Part shown: positions 19,298-27,388 of the stretch, piece by piece | Layout: each line of letters opens with the position of its first letter | Numbering within the stretch: position 1 is the stretch's first letter | From: RYN-230 sp963760405 | GTDB lineage: Bacteria > Actinomycetota > Actinomycetes > Streptosporangiales > Streptosporangiaceae | Assembly: GCA_963760405.1 (NCBI GenBank) | Contig: CAVXCV010000011.1 | Coordinates: 62,001 to 126,000 of the forward strand | Reading direction: 5' to 3' | Length of the DNA stretch: 64,000 nt | The notes under the pieces: generated by a model | What the model saw: the letters and a program-made list of their open reading frames with translations, nothing else | What the model was told of the DNA's origin: nothing | Database searches by the model: none | Program-made: the position numbers and the translations under genes

Positions 19298-20409
19298 ACA
19301 TCGGTGTCAGTGCGGAGCAGCAGGAACTGCGCGCGTCGGTGCGCCGCTTCCTGGCCGACCGGGCGCCGCTAGCGCGGGTCCGCGAGCTGATGGAGACGGC
19401 GGACGGGTCGGATCCTGCGGTCTGGCAGCAGGCGGGCGCGCAGCTCGGGCTGCAGGGCATCGCCATCCCGGAGGAGTACGGCGGGGCTGGCTTCTCCTTC
19501 GCCGAGCAAGCGATCGTGCTGGAAGAACTCGGCGCCGCCTTGTACGGCGGCCCGTACCTGGCCAGCGCGGTGCTCGCCGCCACCGCCCTGCTGGCCAGCC
19601 AGGACGAGGGCGCCCGGGCTGCCCTGCTGCCGGGGATAGCCTCCGGGGAAACCGTGGCCACCCTGGCCTTCACCGAGGACGACGGATCATGGGAGCCCGG
19701 CTCGATCCGGCTGGCCGCGGCCAAGAACGGGGACGGCTGGCGGCTGGACGGGCATAAGAACTTCGTGCTGGACGGGCACACCGCGGGCCTGATCCTCACT
19801 GTCGCCGCCACCGACGCGGGCCTGTCGCTGTTCGCGGTGGACCCGGCCGCGGCCGGGCTGAGCCGGTCCGCCCTGCCCACCCTGGACCAGACCAGGAAGC
19901 TGGCCCGGCTGGAATTCAGCGCGGTACCGGGCCGTCTGATCGGCTCGCCCGGCGACGGCCGGGCGGTGCTCGAGCACACCCTGGACGTGGCCGCCATCGC
20001 CCTGGCCGCCGAGCAACTCGGCGGCGCGCAGCGGGCGCTGGACATGGCGGTCGGCTACGCCAAGATCAGGCATCAGTTCGGGCGGCCGATCGGCAGCTTC
20101 CAGGCGATCAAGCACCGGTGCGCGGACCTGCTACTCGAGGTGGAGTCGCTGCGCTCCGCCGTGGCCTATGCCGCGGCAGCGGTCGCGGAACGCTCACCGG
20201 AAGTCCCGGTGGTCGCCTCGCTGGTCAAGGCCTACGGCTCCGAGGTGTACTTCCACGTCGCCGCGGAGAACATCCAGATCCACGGCGGGATTGGCTTCAC
20301 CTGGGAACATGACGCCCACCTGTACTTCAAGCGGGCCAAGTCCAGCGAGCTGTTCCTCGGCGACGGCGCCTACCACCGCGAGCGCCTGGCCACCCGCATC
20401 GGCCTCTGA
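19294..20409 (+). CDS. acyl-CoA dehydrogenase
   Basis: Intact acyl-CoA dehydrogenase of 371 residues. Its helical N-terminal domain includes LQGIAIPEEYGGAGFSFAEQ. The beta-domain (TLAFTEDDGSWEPG, GWRLDGHKNFVLDG) and the C-terminal helical domain (AEQLGGAQRALDMAVGYAKI, RHQFGRPIGSFQAIKHRCAD, IQIHGGIGFTWEHDAHLYFK) follow. The shorter, FadE-alpha/beta-like form suggests it may pair with the neighbouring broken dehydrogenase as a heteromer, as in steroid side-chain degradation; this is inference from gene order. Its ATG overlaps the ligase stop. Last gene of this operon; a long hairpin lies 80 bases after its stop. Confidence 0.9.
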   Translation: MNIGVSAEQQELRASVRRFLADRAPLARVRELMETADGSDPAVWQQAGAQLGLQGIAIPEEYGGAGFSFAEQAIVLEELGAALYGGPYLASAVLAATALLASQDEGARAALLPGIASGETVATLAFTEDDGSWEPGSIRLAAAKNGDGWRLDGHKNFVLDGHTAGLILTVAATDAGLSLFAVDPAAAGLSRSALPTLDQTRKLARLEFSAVPGRLIGSPGDGRAVLEHTLDVAAIALAAEQLGGAQRALDMAVGYAKIRHQFGRPIGSFQAIKHRCADLLLEVESLRSAVAYAAAAVAERSPEVPVVASLVKAYGSEVYFHVAAENIQIHGGIGFTWEHDAHLYFKRAKSSELFLGDGAYHRERLATRIGL

Positions 20410-20489
20410 CCCAGCCCGGCCCTGACCCAGCCCAGCCGCTGGCAAACACATCCCACCAACCCCAACCCGGGGCCGCTGGAAAGCCTTAA

Positions 20490-20528
20490 GTGGTGGGGAT
20501 TATGCATATTTGATGCATTCCCCACCAC
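20490..20528. terminator. long hairpin between convergent genes
   Basis: GTGGTGGGGA (20490-20499) pairs with TCCCCACCAC (20519-20528). Inside, ATGCAT (20502-20507) pairs with ATGCAT (20513-20518) around a five-base loop, with a two-base bulge. It sits between convergent genes (stops at 20409 and 20692), so a bidirectional terminator is likely. The AT-rich centre is unusual here, and a protein-binding palindrome cannot be excluded. Confidence 0.6.
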
Positions 20529-20564
20529 ATAGCGGCCTGCACTGTCCCGGTTCATGATCATCTG

Positions 20565-20619
20565 GGGCTGGGCTGGGCTGGGCTGGGCTGGGCTGGGCTG
20601 GGCTGGGCTGGCCTGGGCT
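20565..20619 (+). repeat. (GGGCT) pentanucleotide repeat, G-quadruplex-capable
   Basis: Eleven consecutive five-base units, ten exactly GGGCT and one GGCCT. Runs of GGG with two-base spacers are a textbook intramolecular G-quadruplex pattern on the plus strand. It lies in the intergenic space after the hairpin at 20490 and before the 3' end of the PHP gene. Confidence 0.9.
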
Positions 20620-20691
20620 GGGGTAACGGCCGGGCTGGGGCTGGGGGCGGCCGGCGGGCGGAGTGGCCCCGCGACGGTAATCCCTTGATCA

Positions 20692-21456
20692 TCAAGGCTG
20701 AGGTGCTGGTGCTGGTGCTGGTGCTGGTGCTGGGGCGGGGTAGCGGGGGGCGTGCGGGCGGTGCTCGCCGACGATACGGGCCTGGGTGAGGGCGGCGGCG
20801 AAGCTGGCGGGGGAGTCGAAGTCGGGCATCTCGACATAGGCGGCGCCGATGCCGGCCGGGTCGTGCGCATCCGAGCCAGCGGCGCCGGGCAGGCCGGCCC
20901 GGACGGCCGCCGCGGCGGCCCGCTGGTTCAGCGCCGGGTCGGCGATCTTGGCGTTGAACACCTCGATGACGTCGGCCAGGCCAGCGCCGCACAGGCGGCC
21001 CAGGGCCGGGCCCAGGCTGGACCGGACCGGGTCGAACGGGTGCGGCACGTAGACCAGGCCGCCCTGCGCCCTGATCCGCTGGGCCACCTCGGTGAGCGGC
21101 AGCACATAGGGGATGCGCTCGGTGAGGAACAGCCCGATGACGTCGCCGTCCGGGGTGCGGATCTCCTCGCCGATGATGATCCGGACACCCATGTCCCGCT
21201 GGGCGGCGGCCAGCGCGGCACTGATGACGTTGTGGTCGGTGATGCAGATCGCGTCCAGCTGGTTCGCCGCGGCCCGCGCGGCGAGCTCGTCCACGGTGGT
21301 GACGGCGTCACCAGAGTCGACGGTGTGCAGGTGACAGTCCACCCGGATCCAGCCCGGCGGCAGCGCCGCGGAACTGTCCGGCCCGGGGGCGCGGGCGGTC
21401 ACCGGGACCGGCTGGCCCGGTTCCCCGGCTCCGGCGGGTCCGTCCGCCCGCGGCAT
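20692..21456 (-). CDS. PHP-domain metal-dependent phosphoesterase
   Basis: PHP (polymerase and histidinol phosphatase) domain protein of 254 residues. Metal-binding motifs are in order: RVDCHLHTVDSGD (H-x-H), ICITDHN, IIIGEEI, VYVPHPF and GAAGSDAHD near the end. The likely role is hydrolysis of a phosphoester such as a nucleotide or small metabolite; substrate unknown. Start ATG 21456 is eight bases after the SDR stop (21465), so it is the second gene of the SDR operon. The C-terminus is a low-complexity APAPAPAPAPAPAPQP tail encoded by a six-base repeat. Confidence 0.85.
   Translation of the reverse strand: MPRADGPAGAGEPGQPVPVTARAPGPDSSAALPPGWIRVDCHLHTVDSGDAVTTVDELAARAAANQLDAICITDHNVISAALAAAQRDMGVRIIIGEEIRTPDGDVIGLFLTERIPYVLPLTEVAQRIRAQGGLVYVPHPFDPVRSSLGPALGRLCGAGLADVIEVFNAKIADPALNQRAAAAAVRAGLPGAAGSDAHDPAGIGAAYVEMPDFDSPASFAAALTQARIVGEHRPHAPRYPAPAPAPAPAPAPQP
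20703..20736. repeat. six-base repeat encoding an Ala-Pro tail
   Basis: Five to six units of GGTGCT (minus strand AGCACC, read as Ala-Pro) form the end of the PHP gene. It is another in-frame simple repeat at a protein terminus in this region. Confidence 0.85.
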
Positions 21457-21464
21457 GTCGGCCG

Positions 21465-22274
21465 CTACCCGGCGGCAGGCGCGGCGACGCCGAACTCCGC
21501 CAGCAGGTCCTGCGAATAGGTGATCCGGCCGGTCAGCGTCTGCGGGGCACGCTGGCACAGCAGCAGCGCCGCCTCGGCCATCACCGCGGGCGGCTCGTTG
21601 TCCGGGCTGTCCGCGGTGGTCAGCTGGTGGAAGATCGTGCCGGGTGTCGGCACCACCCGGTTCGGGGACAGCGCGTTGACCGCGATGTTGTCCTGGTACA
21701 GCTCGGCCGCCAGGCCGGTGGAGAAGCGTTCCAGGGCGGCCTTGCACATCCCGTATACCGTGCTGCCGCGGGCCGCCCAGGCGGCCGGTGGCATGGCCGG
21801 GTGGCGGGCGGCGCCGGAGGAGATGTTCAGGATCCAGCCCGCGCCGCGGGCCCGCATGCCCGGCAGGACCAGGGTGGCCAGCTGCACCGGGGCCTCCACC
21901 TGTACCGCGAACATCAGCGCGTAGCGCTTCGGGGTGAAGTCCTCGATCCGGGTGAAGTAGGTGACCGCGGCGTTGCTGACCAGGATGTCCGGGGCGGCGA
22001 GCTGCCGGGTGGTCTCCTCGACCAGCCGCTCCCGGTCCGCGGGCCGGGCCAGGTCCACCCGGACGGCGACCGCGGTGCCGCCCGCCGCCCTGATCTGCGC
22101 GGCGGTCCCGTCGATGGTCCCCTCCAGCACGGCCGGGGCTCCCTCGGTGGTCCGCGCGGCCACCACCACCGCGGCGCCTGCCACGGCGAACCGGCGGGCG
22201 ATCTCCGCGCCGATGCCACGGCTCGCGCCGGTCACGATGGCTACCTTCCCGTCCAGCACGCCCATGCCGATCAC
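21465..22274 (-). CDS. SDR family oxidoreductase
   Basis: Short-chain dehydrogenase of 269 residues. The cofactor motif is TGASRGIG (residues 15-22), the mid-domain asparagine is in VSNAAVTYF, and catalytic residues are in NISSGAARH and the Tyr-x3-Lys of VYGMCKAALE. The NAD(P) preference is not clear; the segment AARTTEG after beta-2 suggests NADP. The start MIGMG has two possible ATGs (22274 and 22265). The operator TAGAA-GCTGA-TTCTG lies 29 bases upstream, so it belongs to the TetR-controlled set. Followed by the PHP gene in one transcript. Probably a hydroxyacyl-CoA or alcohol step. Confidence 0.88.
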   Translation of the reverse strand: MIGMGVLDGKVAIVTGASRGIGAEIARRFAVAGAAVVVAARTTEGAPAVLEGTIDGTAAQIRAAGGTAVAVRVDLARPADRERLVEETTRQLAAPDILVSNAAVTYFTRIEDFTPKRYALMFAVQVEAPVQLATLVLPGMRARGAGWILNISSGAARHPAMPPAAWAARGSTVYGMCKAALERFSTGLAAELYQDNIAVNALSPNRVVPTPGTIFHQLTTADSPDNEPPAVMAEAALLLCQRAPQTLTGRITYSQDLLAEFGVAAPAAG

Positions 22275-22302
22275 TCCCTGGCCCGCCAGCGAAACCGGAT
22301 AC

Positions 22303-22317
22303 TAGAAGCTGATTCTG
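22303..22317. promoter_or_regulatory. TetR-type operator before the SDR/PHP operon
   Basis: TAGAA-GCTGA-TTCTG, nine of ten arm bases matching the palindrome found in the other four promoters. It is 29 bases upstream of the SDR start on the minus strand. Confidence 0.65.
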
Positions 22318-22368
22318 TACGTCATTGGACCGGCCGCGGGCCCGGCCGTCAACCCCTGGCAGGCCCGG

Positions 22369-22418
22369 TTGACAGGGCCAGCGGTGCGTTGAAGAATTCA
22401 TTCTAGAAAATTGTTCTA
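22369..22418 (+). promoter_or_regulatory. promoter with overlapping TetR-type operator before maoC
   Basis: TTGACA at 22369-22374, a 17-base spacer and AAGAAT at 22392-22397 form a good -35/-10 pair. The palindrome TAGAA-AATTG-TTCTA at 22404-22418 covers the expected transcription start, a classic repressor position. A second partial dyad, AGAATTCATTCT, overlaps the -10. The MaoC ATG follows at 22444. Confidence 0.75.
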
Positions 22419-22443
22419 ATACTTGCGGTGTGGTGAGGTCGCC

Positions 22444-23449
22444 ATGGTAGTGGACCACAGCCTGATCGGGGCGGCGGGCGAACCGCGGGAGCGCTCGTGG
22501 ACGTCGGCCGACGCGCTGCTGTACGCGGTCGGGGTCGGGGCCGGCCTGGGCGAACCCCCTGCGTGAGCTGGAGTTCACTACGGAGAACTCCGCGGGCATC
22601 AAGCAGCAGGTGCTGCCCACGTTCGGCGTGCTGCTGGCCCAGTCCGGGACGGGGCGGAGCCTGGGCGACTTCGACCGGGCCCAGCTGGTGCACGCGGAGC
22701 AGGCGTTCGAGCTGCACCGGCCGCTGCCGGTGGCCGGGACGGTGCGCACGGTCAGCACGGTGACGGGCATCTACGACAAGGGCTCCGGCGCGCTGGTGGT
22801 CACCGAGAGCGTCGCGGTCGACGCCGCGACCGGCGAGCCGCTGGTCACCAGCTGGAGCGGGGTGTTCATCCGGGGGGAGGGCGGCTTCGGCGGCGACCGC
22901 GGCGGCAGCGCGCCGTGGGCGAAGCCGGGGCGTGATCCGGACGTGCGGGTGGTCATGCCGACCAGGCCGGAGCAGGCGCTGCTGTACCGGCTGTCCGGGG
23001 ACCGGAACCCGCTGCACGCCGATCCGGCGTTCGCGGCCCGGGGCGGTTTCAGCCGGCCCATCCTGCACGGGCTGTGTACCTACGGGATCACCGGCCGGGC
23101 GCTGCTGCAGGAACTGTGCGCTGGTGATCCAGCCCGGTTCCGGTCCATGTCCGGCCGGTTCAGCCGGCCGGTGCTGCCCGGCGAGTCTCTGGTGGTCTCG
23201 ATCTGGCTGGAGGACGGCGGAGCGGTGTTCCAGACCGCTAAGGAGGACGGCACGGTGGTCATCGACCGCGGCCGGATGCAGTCGCGCGATCCGGCCGCGG
23301 CCACCGCGGACCCGGCCACCGCGGACCCGGGCGCCGTGGTTCCGGGCGCCGCGGTTCCGGCCACCGCGGACCCGGCCACCGCGGACCCGGCCACCGCGGA
23401 CCCGGCCACCGCGGACCCGGGCGCCGTGGTTCCGGGCGCCGTGGCCTAG
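22444..23449 (+). CDS. MaoC-like double hotdog enoyl-CoA hydratase (one frameshift)
   Basis: 2-enoyl-CoA hydratase of the MaoC/MFE-2 type, about 335 residues. The N-terminal non-catalytic hotdog starts VVDHSLIGAAGEPRERSWTS; the frame breaks near 22555, then LRELEFTTENSAGIKQQVLP continues. The catalytic hotdog holds the hydratase motif YRLSGDRNPLHADPAFA with its Asp-His pair, then GFSRPILHGLCTYGITGRAL. The final 50 residues are repeats of ATADP and GAVVP units. The start ATG 22444 follows a promoter with an operator over the start site. It supplies the hydration step between the acyl-CoA dehydrogenases and the SDR/thiolase. Confidence 0.85.
23298..23440 (+). repeat. 15-bp minisatellite in the maoC tail
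   Basis: Nine or so 15-bp units, GCCACCGCGGACCCG or GGCGCCGTGGTTCCG, encode five-residue units ATADP and GAVVP/GAAVP. The two unit types alternate in blocks, pointing to block duplication. The period and position (extreme 3' end of the gene) are the same as in the TetR gene, but the unit sequence differs. Confidence 0.9.
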
Positions 23450-24081
23450 CCCGCGGGCTGCGCGCCGGCCGGTGCCGCTGGTTCCCCGACCTGGCTGGCC
23501 GCGGCGGCAGGCACGTACGCGTGCCAGGACGGCTGGGTCACCGACAAGTTGACATTGGCCTGGGCCAGCGTCAGCCGGCTGCCCGGGACCCGCGTGTTCG
23601 GGTTGCTCTGCGGGCTGGCCCACTGCACCGCCCGGCAGGTCATGCCGTGCACGATGGTCCCGATGATCGCCGCGGCCTCGGCCTGGGACAGCGCCCAGTT
23701 CGCCAGCCAGCAGTCCACGTGCCCGTAGTACCAGGTCGGGCCGAGCGCCTTGAGCGCCGCCAGGACCGCGGCGAGGGAACTGTCCGAGCCGTAGACAGTG
23801 GTCCAGGTGATCCCGGCGGCAATCCGCAGCCGCACCCCCTGGGCGGCCTGAGCCGGGGTGACCGCGGCCGTCTCGACGTCGAACACGTCGCACCCGGTGG
23901 CCTTGAAGTGCGGGTAGCCCTGCTCGATGCGGACCTTCCCGGCCCTGGGGAAACGGGCCCAGTCCGCGGCGGTCCAGATGATATCGGCGGTGCCGGACAC
24001 GTATCCGGCCACCTTGGGCGAGCTCACCGGGATGTTGTGCACGCTGTCGTGGATGGCGTCGATCATCGTCGTGGTGGCCAT
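23446..24081 (-). CDS. putative glycoside hydrolase-like (TIM barrel) protein
   Basis: Protein of 211 residues without a signal peptide. Visible features are KVAGYVSGTADIIWTAADWA near the N-terminus, HFKATGCDVFDVETAAVTPA (an acidic D-x-E pair in the position of barrel catalytic residues), an aromatic-rich middle (PTWYYGHVDCWLANWALSQA) and a C-terminal PSWHAYV. The pattern recalls DUF1906/GH25-like barrels and some phage-lysin-type hydrolases, but the match is only by pattern and I am not sure. It ends in an alanine- and proline-rich tail. Its stop overlaps the end of the convergent MaoC gene. Confidence 0.5.
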   Translation of the reverse strand: MATTTMIDAIHDSVHNIPVSSPKVAGYVSGTADIIWTAADWARFPRAGKVRIEQGYPHFKATGCDVFDVETAAVTPAQAAQGVRLRIAAGITWTTVYGSDSSLAAVLAALKALGPTWYYGHVDCWLANWALSQAEAAAIIGTIVHGMTCRAVQWASPQSNPNTRVPGSRLTLAQANVNLSVTQPSWHAYVPAAAASQVGEPAAPAGAQPAG

Positions 24082-24135
24082 GGTCGCCTTTCTAGCGCAG
24101 CCAGGCGCTATGGGTCAGCTGCAATCGGGGGAAGC

Positions 24136-26139
24136 TCAATACAACACGTGGTTCAGGGCTGGCGCTACGTCAGCAAGGTTACGGAGCGGCTGGCTGAGGC
24201 CACCGCCGCGGCGGGCCAGGGCCGCGGCGGCCCGCTCGGATTCGGGCGTGGGCAGCGGGCAGAGCACGTGCAGCCGGCTGATCCCGGTCAGGGCCAGCGC
24301 CGGATCCCCGCCGGTGGTCCGCAGGCAGTCCGACAGCAGCACCGCCACCCGCTCCTCGGCCGGGGCGCTGGCCAGCTGGGCCGCGGCGGCCCGGAGCGCG
24401 GCCGCCAGATCGGTCACCCCGTGCCCGCGCAGCGCCACCAGCTCGCCGACCAGATCACCGGGGGCGCGGTAGGTGCCCTGCGGCTGCAGCACGGTGGCGC
24501 TGCCGCTGAACGCGATGATCGCCGGAGCCAGCCTGGTGTCGGCGGCCAGCACCACGCTGGCCGCGGCCACGGCCGCGATGGCGACCGCGAGGCCCGACAT
24601 CGAGCCGCTGCAGTCCACGAGCAGGCACAGCGCCCGGCGGTGCGCGTGCCAGGACCGGGTCACCAGGTCGCCGGGTTCCGGCGGCCAGCGGCCGGGCCAG
24701 CGGTCCAGCGTGCGGTCCAGGTCCAGGTCGCCCTCGGCGCGGGCCGGGCCCAGGCGGCGGGTGCCCCGGGCTGGCTGCTGGCCGGCCCGGGCCAGCCGGA
24801 AGAAGACCTGCGCGGCCAGCCGCCGGGCGGCGGCGCGCAGGTCACGGTCGGTGGCCCGGGCGAGATCAGCCAGGATGGTCAGGGCGGCGCCCGGGTCAGC
24901 GGCCAGCAGCCTGGCGAACGCCTCCTCATCCAGCTCGCCGACCTCGGGTGAGACGTCGGCCAGCGAGGAGTGCCGCGCGGCCAGCTCGGCACGGCTGATG
25001 GTCCGGGTGCTGCCCTGGCTCCGGTCCCGGCGGGTAGCGGACGCGGACGCCTGGCGGGGCGGGGTGCCTGCCGCGGCGGACGGCAGGCGGTCAGCTTTTC
25101 CCCGGCCGTCCAGCGAGCTGCCGGGGGGATCGGGTGGAGCGTCCTCCGGGGGCAGCTCGGGGGCCGGGGAGTCAGCGGGCCACAGCTCCGCCAGCAGCTC
25201 GTCGATGACCGACTCCGGCGTCCGGTCGCATCCGTCGGCGATCCGGATCCGGCCGGACAGCGCGGCGTGGGCGCCGTCGCGGGCGGTCGGCCGGGCCATC
25301 CGGGGCTCGCCGCGCAGCCGGGTCAGCCCGGTCAGCAACAGCACCAGGTCGATCGAGCCCCGCACGGACGAGCCCATGCGCACGTCGCGGTGCTCCCGGG
25401 TGGCCCGGGTAAGTGCCACCGCGAACCGCACCACCTGACCGTTCTCGCCGGTCGCCGCGGCGGTGATCTCCCGCTCGGCGGCAGCGTCCTGGTAGCCGAG
25501 CACCACCCGGCAGATCCGGTCGGCGATGGCCTGGCTCACCCGCGCGGTGCCGATCGCGTCGAACGGGTTCATGGCGGCGACCAGCCGGAACCCGGCCGCA
25601 GCCCGCACCGCGCCCAGCCGGGGCACCGCTATCTCCCCCTCGGTCAGCACGGTGATCAGGACGTTGAGGGTCTCCTCCGGAACCCGGTTGAACTCCTCCA
25701 GGTAGAGCAGGGCTCCGGCGCGCATCGCCCGCAGCAGCGGGCCGTCGGTGAAACTGGCCGGCACGTACCCTTCGGCGAGTACCTGGGCCGGGTCGTACTG
25801 CCCGATCAGCCGGGCCGGGGTGAGTTCCGCATTGCCTTCGGCAAACACCATCACGGTCCCGGCCTGGCGGGCGATGTCGCGGAGCAGGGTGGATTTGCCG
25901 GTGCCCGGCGGTCCTTCGATCACCACGTGCCGGCCGGCCTGGAGGGCGACCGTGAGCACTTCACGCTCCCGGCGCAGCCCCACGATCGGCGGTCCCGGTC
26001 CCGGTCCCGGTCCCGGTCCCGGTCCCGGCCCCCGTGCCGCCGGTGACCCTGGCCCGGCCAGTGGCGCTAGCGCAGATGATCGGGCCCGCCCGGATGACCG
26101 GGCCGGCCCGGGAGGCAGATCTGGCTCAGGCGCCGGCAT
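24136..26139 (-). CDS. MoxR-type AAA+ ATPase fused to a VWA domain
   Basis: Protein of 667 residues. After a proline/glycine-rich start with a (PG)n run, the AAA+ module has Walker A GPPGTGKST (about residues 76-84), Walker B LLYLEEFNR and sensor region LVAAMNPFDAIGTARVSQAI. A variable linker follows. The C-terminal VWA domain has the MIDAS motif DCSGSMSG (near residue 515) and later LLSDCLRTTGGD. This layout equals a magnesium-chelatase BchI/BchD or MoxR-VWA pair in one chain; such proteins act as metal-insertion or protein-remodelling chaperones. The start overlaps the last 14 bases of the alcohol dehydrogenase gene, so they are co-transcribed, suggesting it may mature the dehydrogenase. 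Confidence 0.85.
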   Translation of the reverse strand: MPAPEPDLPPGPARSSGRARSSALAPLAGPGSPAARGPGPGPGPGPGPGPPIVGLRREREVLTVALQAGRHVVIEGPPGTGKSTLLRDIARQAGTVMVFAEGNAELTPARLIGQYDPAQVLAEGYVPASFTDGPLLRAMRAGALLYLEEFNRVPEETLNVLITVLTEGEIAVPRLGAVRAAAGFRLVAAMNPFDAIGTARVSQAIADRICRVVLGYQDAAAEREITAAATGENGQVVRFAVALTRATREHRDVRMGSSVRGSIDLVLLLTGLTRLRGEPRMARPTARDGAHAALSGRIRIADGCDRTPESVIDELLAELWPADSPAPELPPEDAPPDPPGSSLDGRGKADRLPSAAAGTPPRQASASATRRDRSQGSTRTISRAELAARHSSLADVSPEVGELDEEAFARLLAADPGAALTILADLARATDRDLRAAARRLAAQVFFRLARAGQQPARGTRRLGPARAEGDLDLDRTLDRWPGRWPPEPGDLVTRSWHAHRRALCLLVDCSGSMSGLAVAIAAVAAASVVLAADTRLAPAIIAFSGSATVLQPQGTYRAPGDLVGELVALRGHGVTDLAAALRAAAAQLASAPAEERVAVLLSDCLRTTGGDPALALTGISRLHVLCPLPTPESERAAAALARRGGGLSQPLRNLADVAPALNHVLY
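25991..26028. repeat. six-base repeat encoding a (Pro-Gly)n run
   Basis: About six units of GGTCCC near the 5' end of the AAA-VWA gene encode PGPGPGPGPG just before the ATPase domain. Confidence 0.85.
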
Positions 26140-27241
26140 ACAGGATCACGCCGCGGACGTTCTTGCCGTCCAGCAGGTCCTGGTATCCCTGGTTGACCTG
26201 GTCGAGGGTGTAGGTGTTGGTGATCAGCTCATCCAGCTTGAGGTCGCCGGCCTGGTACAGCTCGACCATCCGCGGGATGTCGTGGAACGGGTCGCCGGAC
26301 CCGAACAGGCTGCCCTGGATCCGCTTCTCGAACAGGGTGAGGATCGCCCCGGGGATCTCGATCGTGTTCTTGGTCGGATCGGCCAGCCCGGTCACCACGA
26401 CCGTGCCGCCCTTGCGGATCGCGTTGAACGCGCTCGTGACGACTTCGGAGGTCACCACGCCCACCGTGACGATCGCCTTGTCGGCGCCCACCCCGCGGGT
26501 CAGCTCGGTGATCAGCTCCTGGGCCTGCTCGGCGGTCTCGCAGCTGTGCGTGGCCCCGAGCTGCTCGGCCATCTCCCGCTTGTTGGCCAGCGGGTCGATC
26601 GCCACCACGTTCCGCGCGCCGGCCAGGGCGGCGCCCTGCACGGAGTTGATGCCGATGCCGCCGACACCGTAGATCGCAATCGTGTCACCCGGCTCGGTGG
26701 CCGCTGCGTGCACCGCCGAGCCGAAGCCGGTCGGCACCCCGCAGCCGATGAGCACGACCTTGTCCAGCGGCAGGTCCTGGTCGACCTTGATAGCGGAGTT
26801 CTCCGAGATGACCGCCCGCTCCGAGAACGTGCCGAGCATGCACATGCCGCCGAAGTCCTCGCCGCCGCCGTGGAACCGGTAGGTGCCGTCCGGCAGGCAG
26901 CCGTCCAGGATCGTGGCGCCCATGTCGCACAGGTTCGACTTGCCGGTCGAGCAGAACCGGCAGTGCCCGCAGACGGGCAGGAACGAGCAGATCACGTGAT
27001 CACCGGGCTTCAGCCGGGTCACGCCTTCGCCCACTTCCTCGATGACCCCGGCGCCCTCGTGCCCGCCGACCAGCGGGAAGCGCGGCACGATGTCGCCGTG
27101 CCGGAGATGTTCATCGGAGTGACACAGGCCCGCGGCGACGTACCGGATGAGCACCTCGCCGGCCTTGGGCGGATCCAGGTCGAGCTCAGTGATCTCAAAG
27201 TCCTGGCCTGTGCCACGCAAGACCGCGGCCTTGGTCTTCAT
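26126..27241 (-). CDS. NDMA-dependent-type zinc alcohol dehydrogenase
   Basis: Medium-chain zinc alcohol dehydrogenase of 371 residues. The catalytic zinc ligands are in GLCHSDEHLRHGD and GGHEGAGV. Four structural-zinc cysteines lie in CGHCRFCSTGKSNLC, and the cofactor motif is YGVGGIGINSVQGAALAGA. The unbroken match to the nicotinoprotein group (CMLGTFSERAVISENSAIKV, then GCGVPTGFGSAVHAA) supports an enzyme with tightly held NADH that regenerates through an electron acceptor such as mycofactocin. No mycofactocin genes are in this window. Start ATG 27241 behind AGGAGGGG. The downstream AAA-VWA gene overlaps its 3' end. Confidence 0.9.
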   Translation of the reverse strand: MKTKAAVLRGTGQDFEITELDLDPPKAGEVLIRYVAAGLCHSDEHLRHGDIVPRFPLVGGHEGAGVIEEVGEGVTRLKPGDHVICSFLPVCGHCRFCSTGKSNLCDMGATILDGCLPDGTYRFHGGGEDFGGMCMLGTFSERAVISENSAIKVDQDLPLDKVVLIGCGVPTGFGSAVHAAATEPGDTIAIYGVGGIGINSVQGAALAGARNVVAIDPLANKREMAEQLGATHSCETAEQAQELITELTRGVGADKAIVTVGVVTSEVVTSAFNAIRKGGTVVVTGLADPTKNTIEIPGAILTLFEKRIQGSLFGSGDPFHDIPRMVELYQAGDLKLDELITNTYTLDQVNQGYQDLLDGKNVRGVILYAGA

Positions 27242-27318
27242 TGACCCCTCCTGTTTCGGTGACCTTGGTTGCCACCCTAGATGCGGACCGGGCCGGGGGA
27301 CCAGCCCTCGAGCTGCGG

Positions 27319-27388
27319 TGATCCAGGCAGGCCACGGTCCCGGATCCAGGCAGGCCACGGTCCCGGATCCAGGCAGGCCACGATCCCG
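27319..27388. repeat. three direct repeats, 23-bp period, in the 27.2-27.6 kb intergenic region
   Basis: The 22-bp core GATCCAGGCAGGCCACGGTC-CC occurs at 27320-27341 and 27343-27364, and with one change (CACGATCCC) at 27366-27387. It lies between the divergent alcohol dehydrogenase (start 27241) and the secreted protein gene (27570), so it may be a regulatory array. I see no other gene in 27242-27569. Confidence 0.9.

Noticed and set aside
22403..23893. Minus-strand frame with VRGGRVRGG repeats
   Set aside because: Antisense of the MaoC gene and its repeat tail; the RG repeat is only a by-product of the GC-rich minisatellite.
27319..27388. CRISPR-like array
   Set aside because: Only three repeats separated by a single base, with no spacers.
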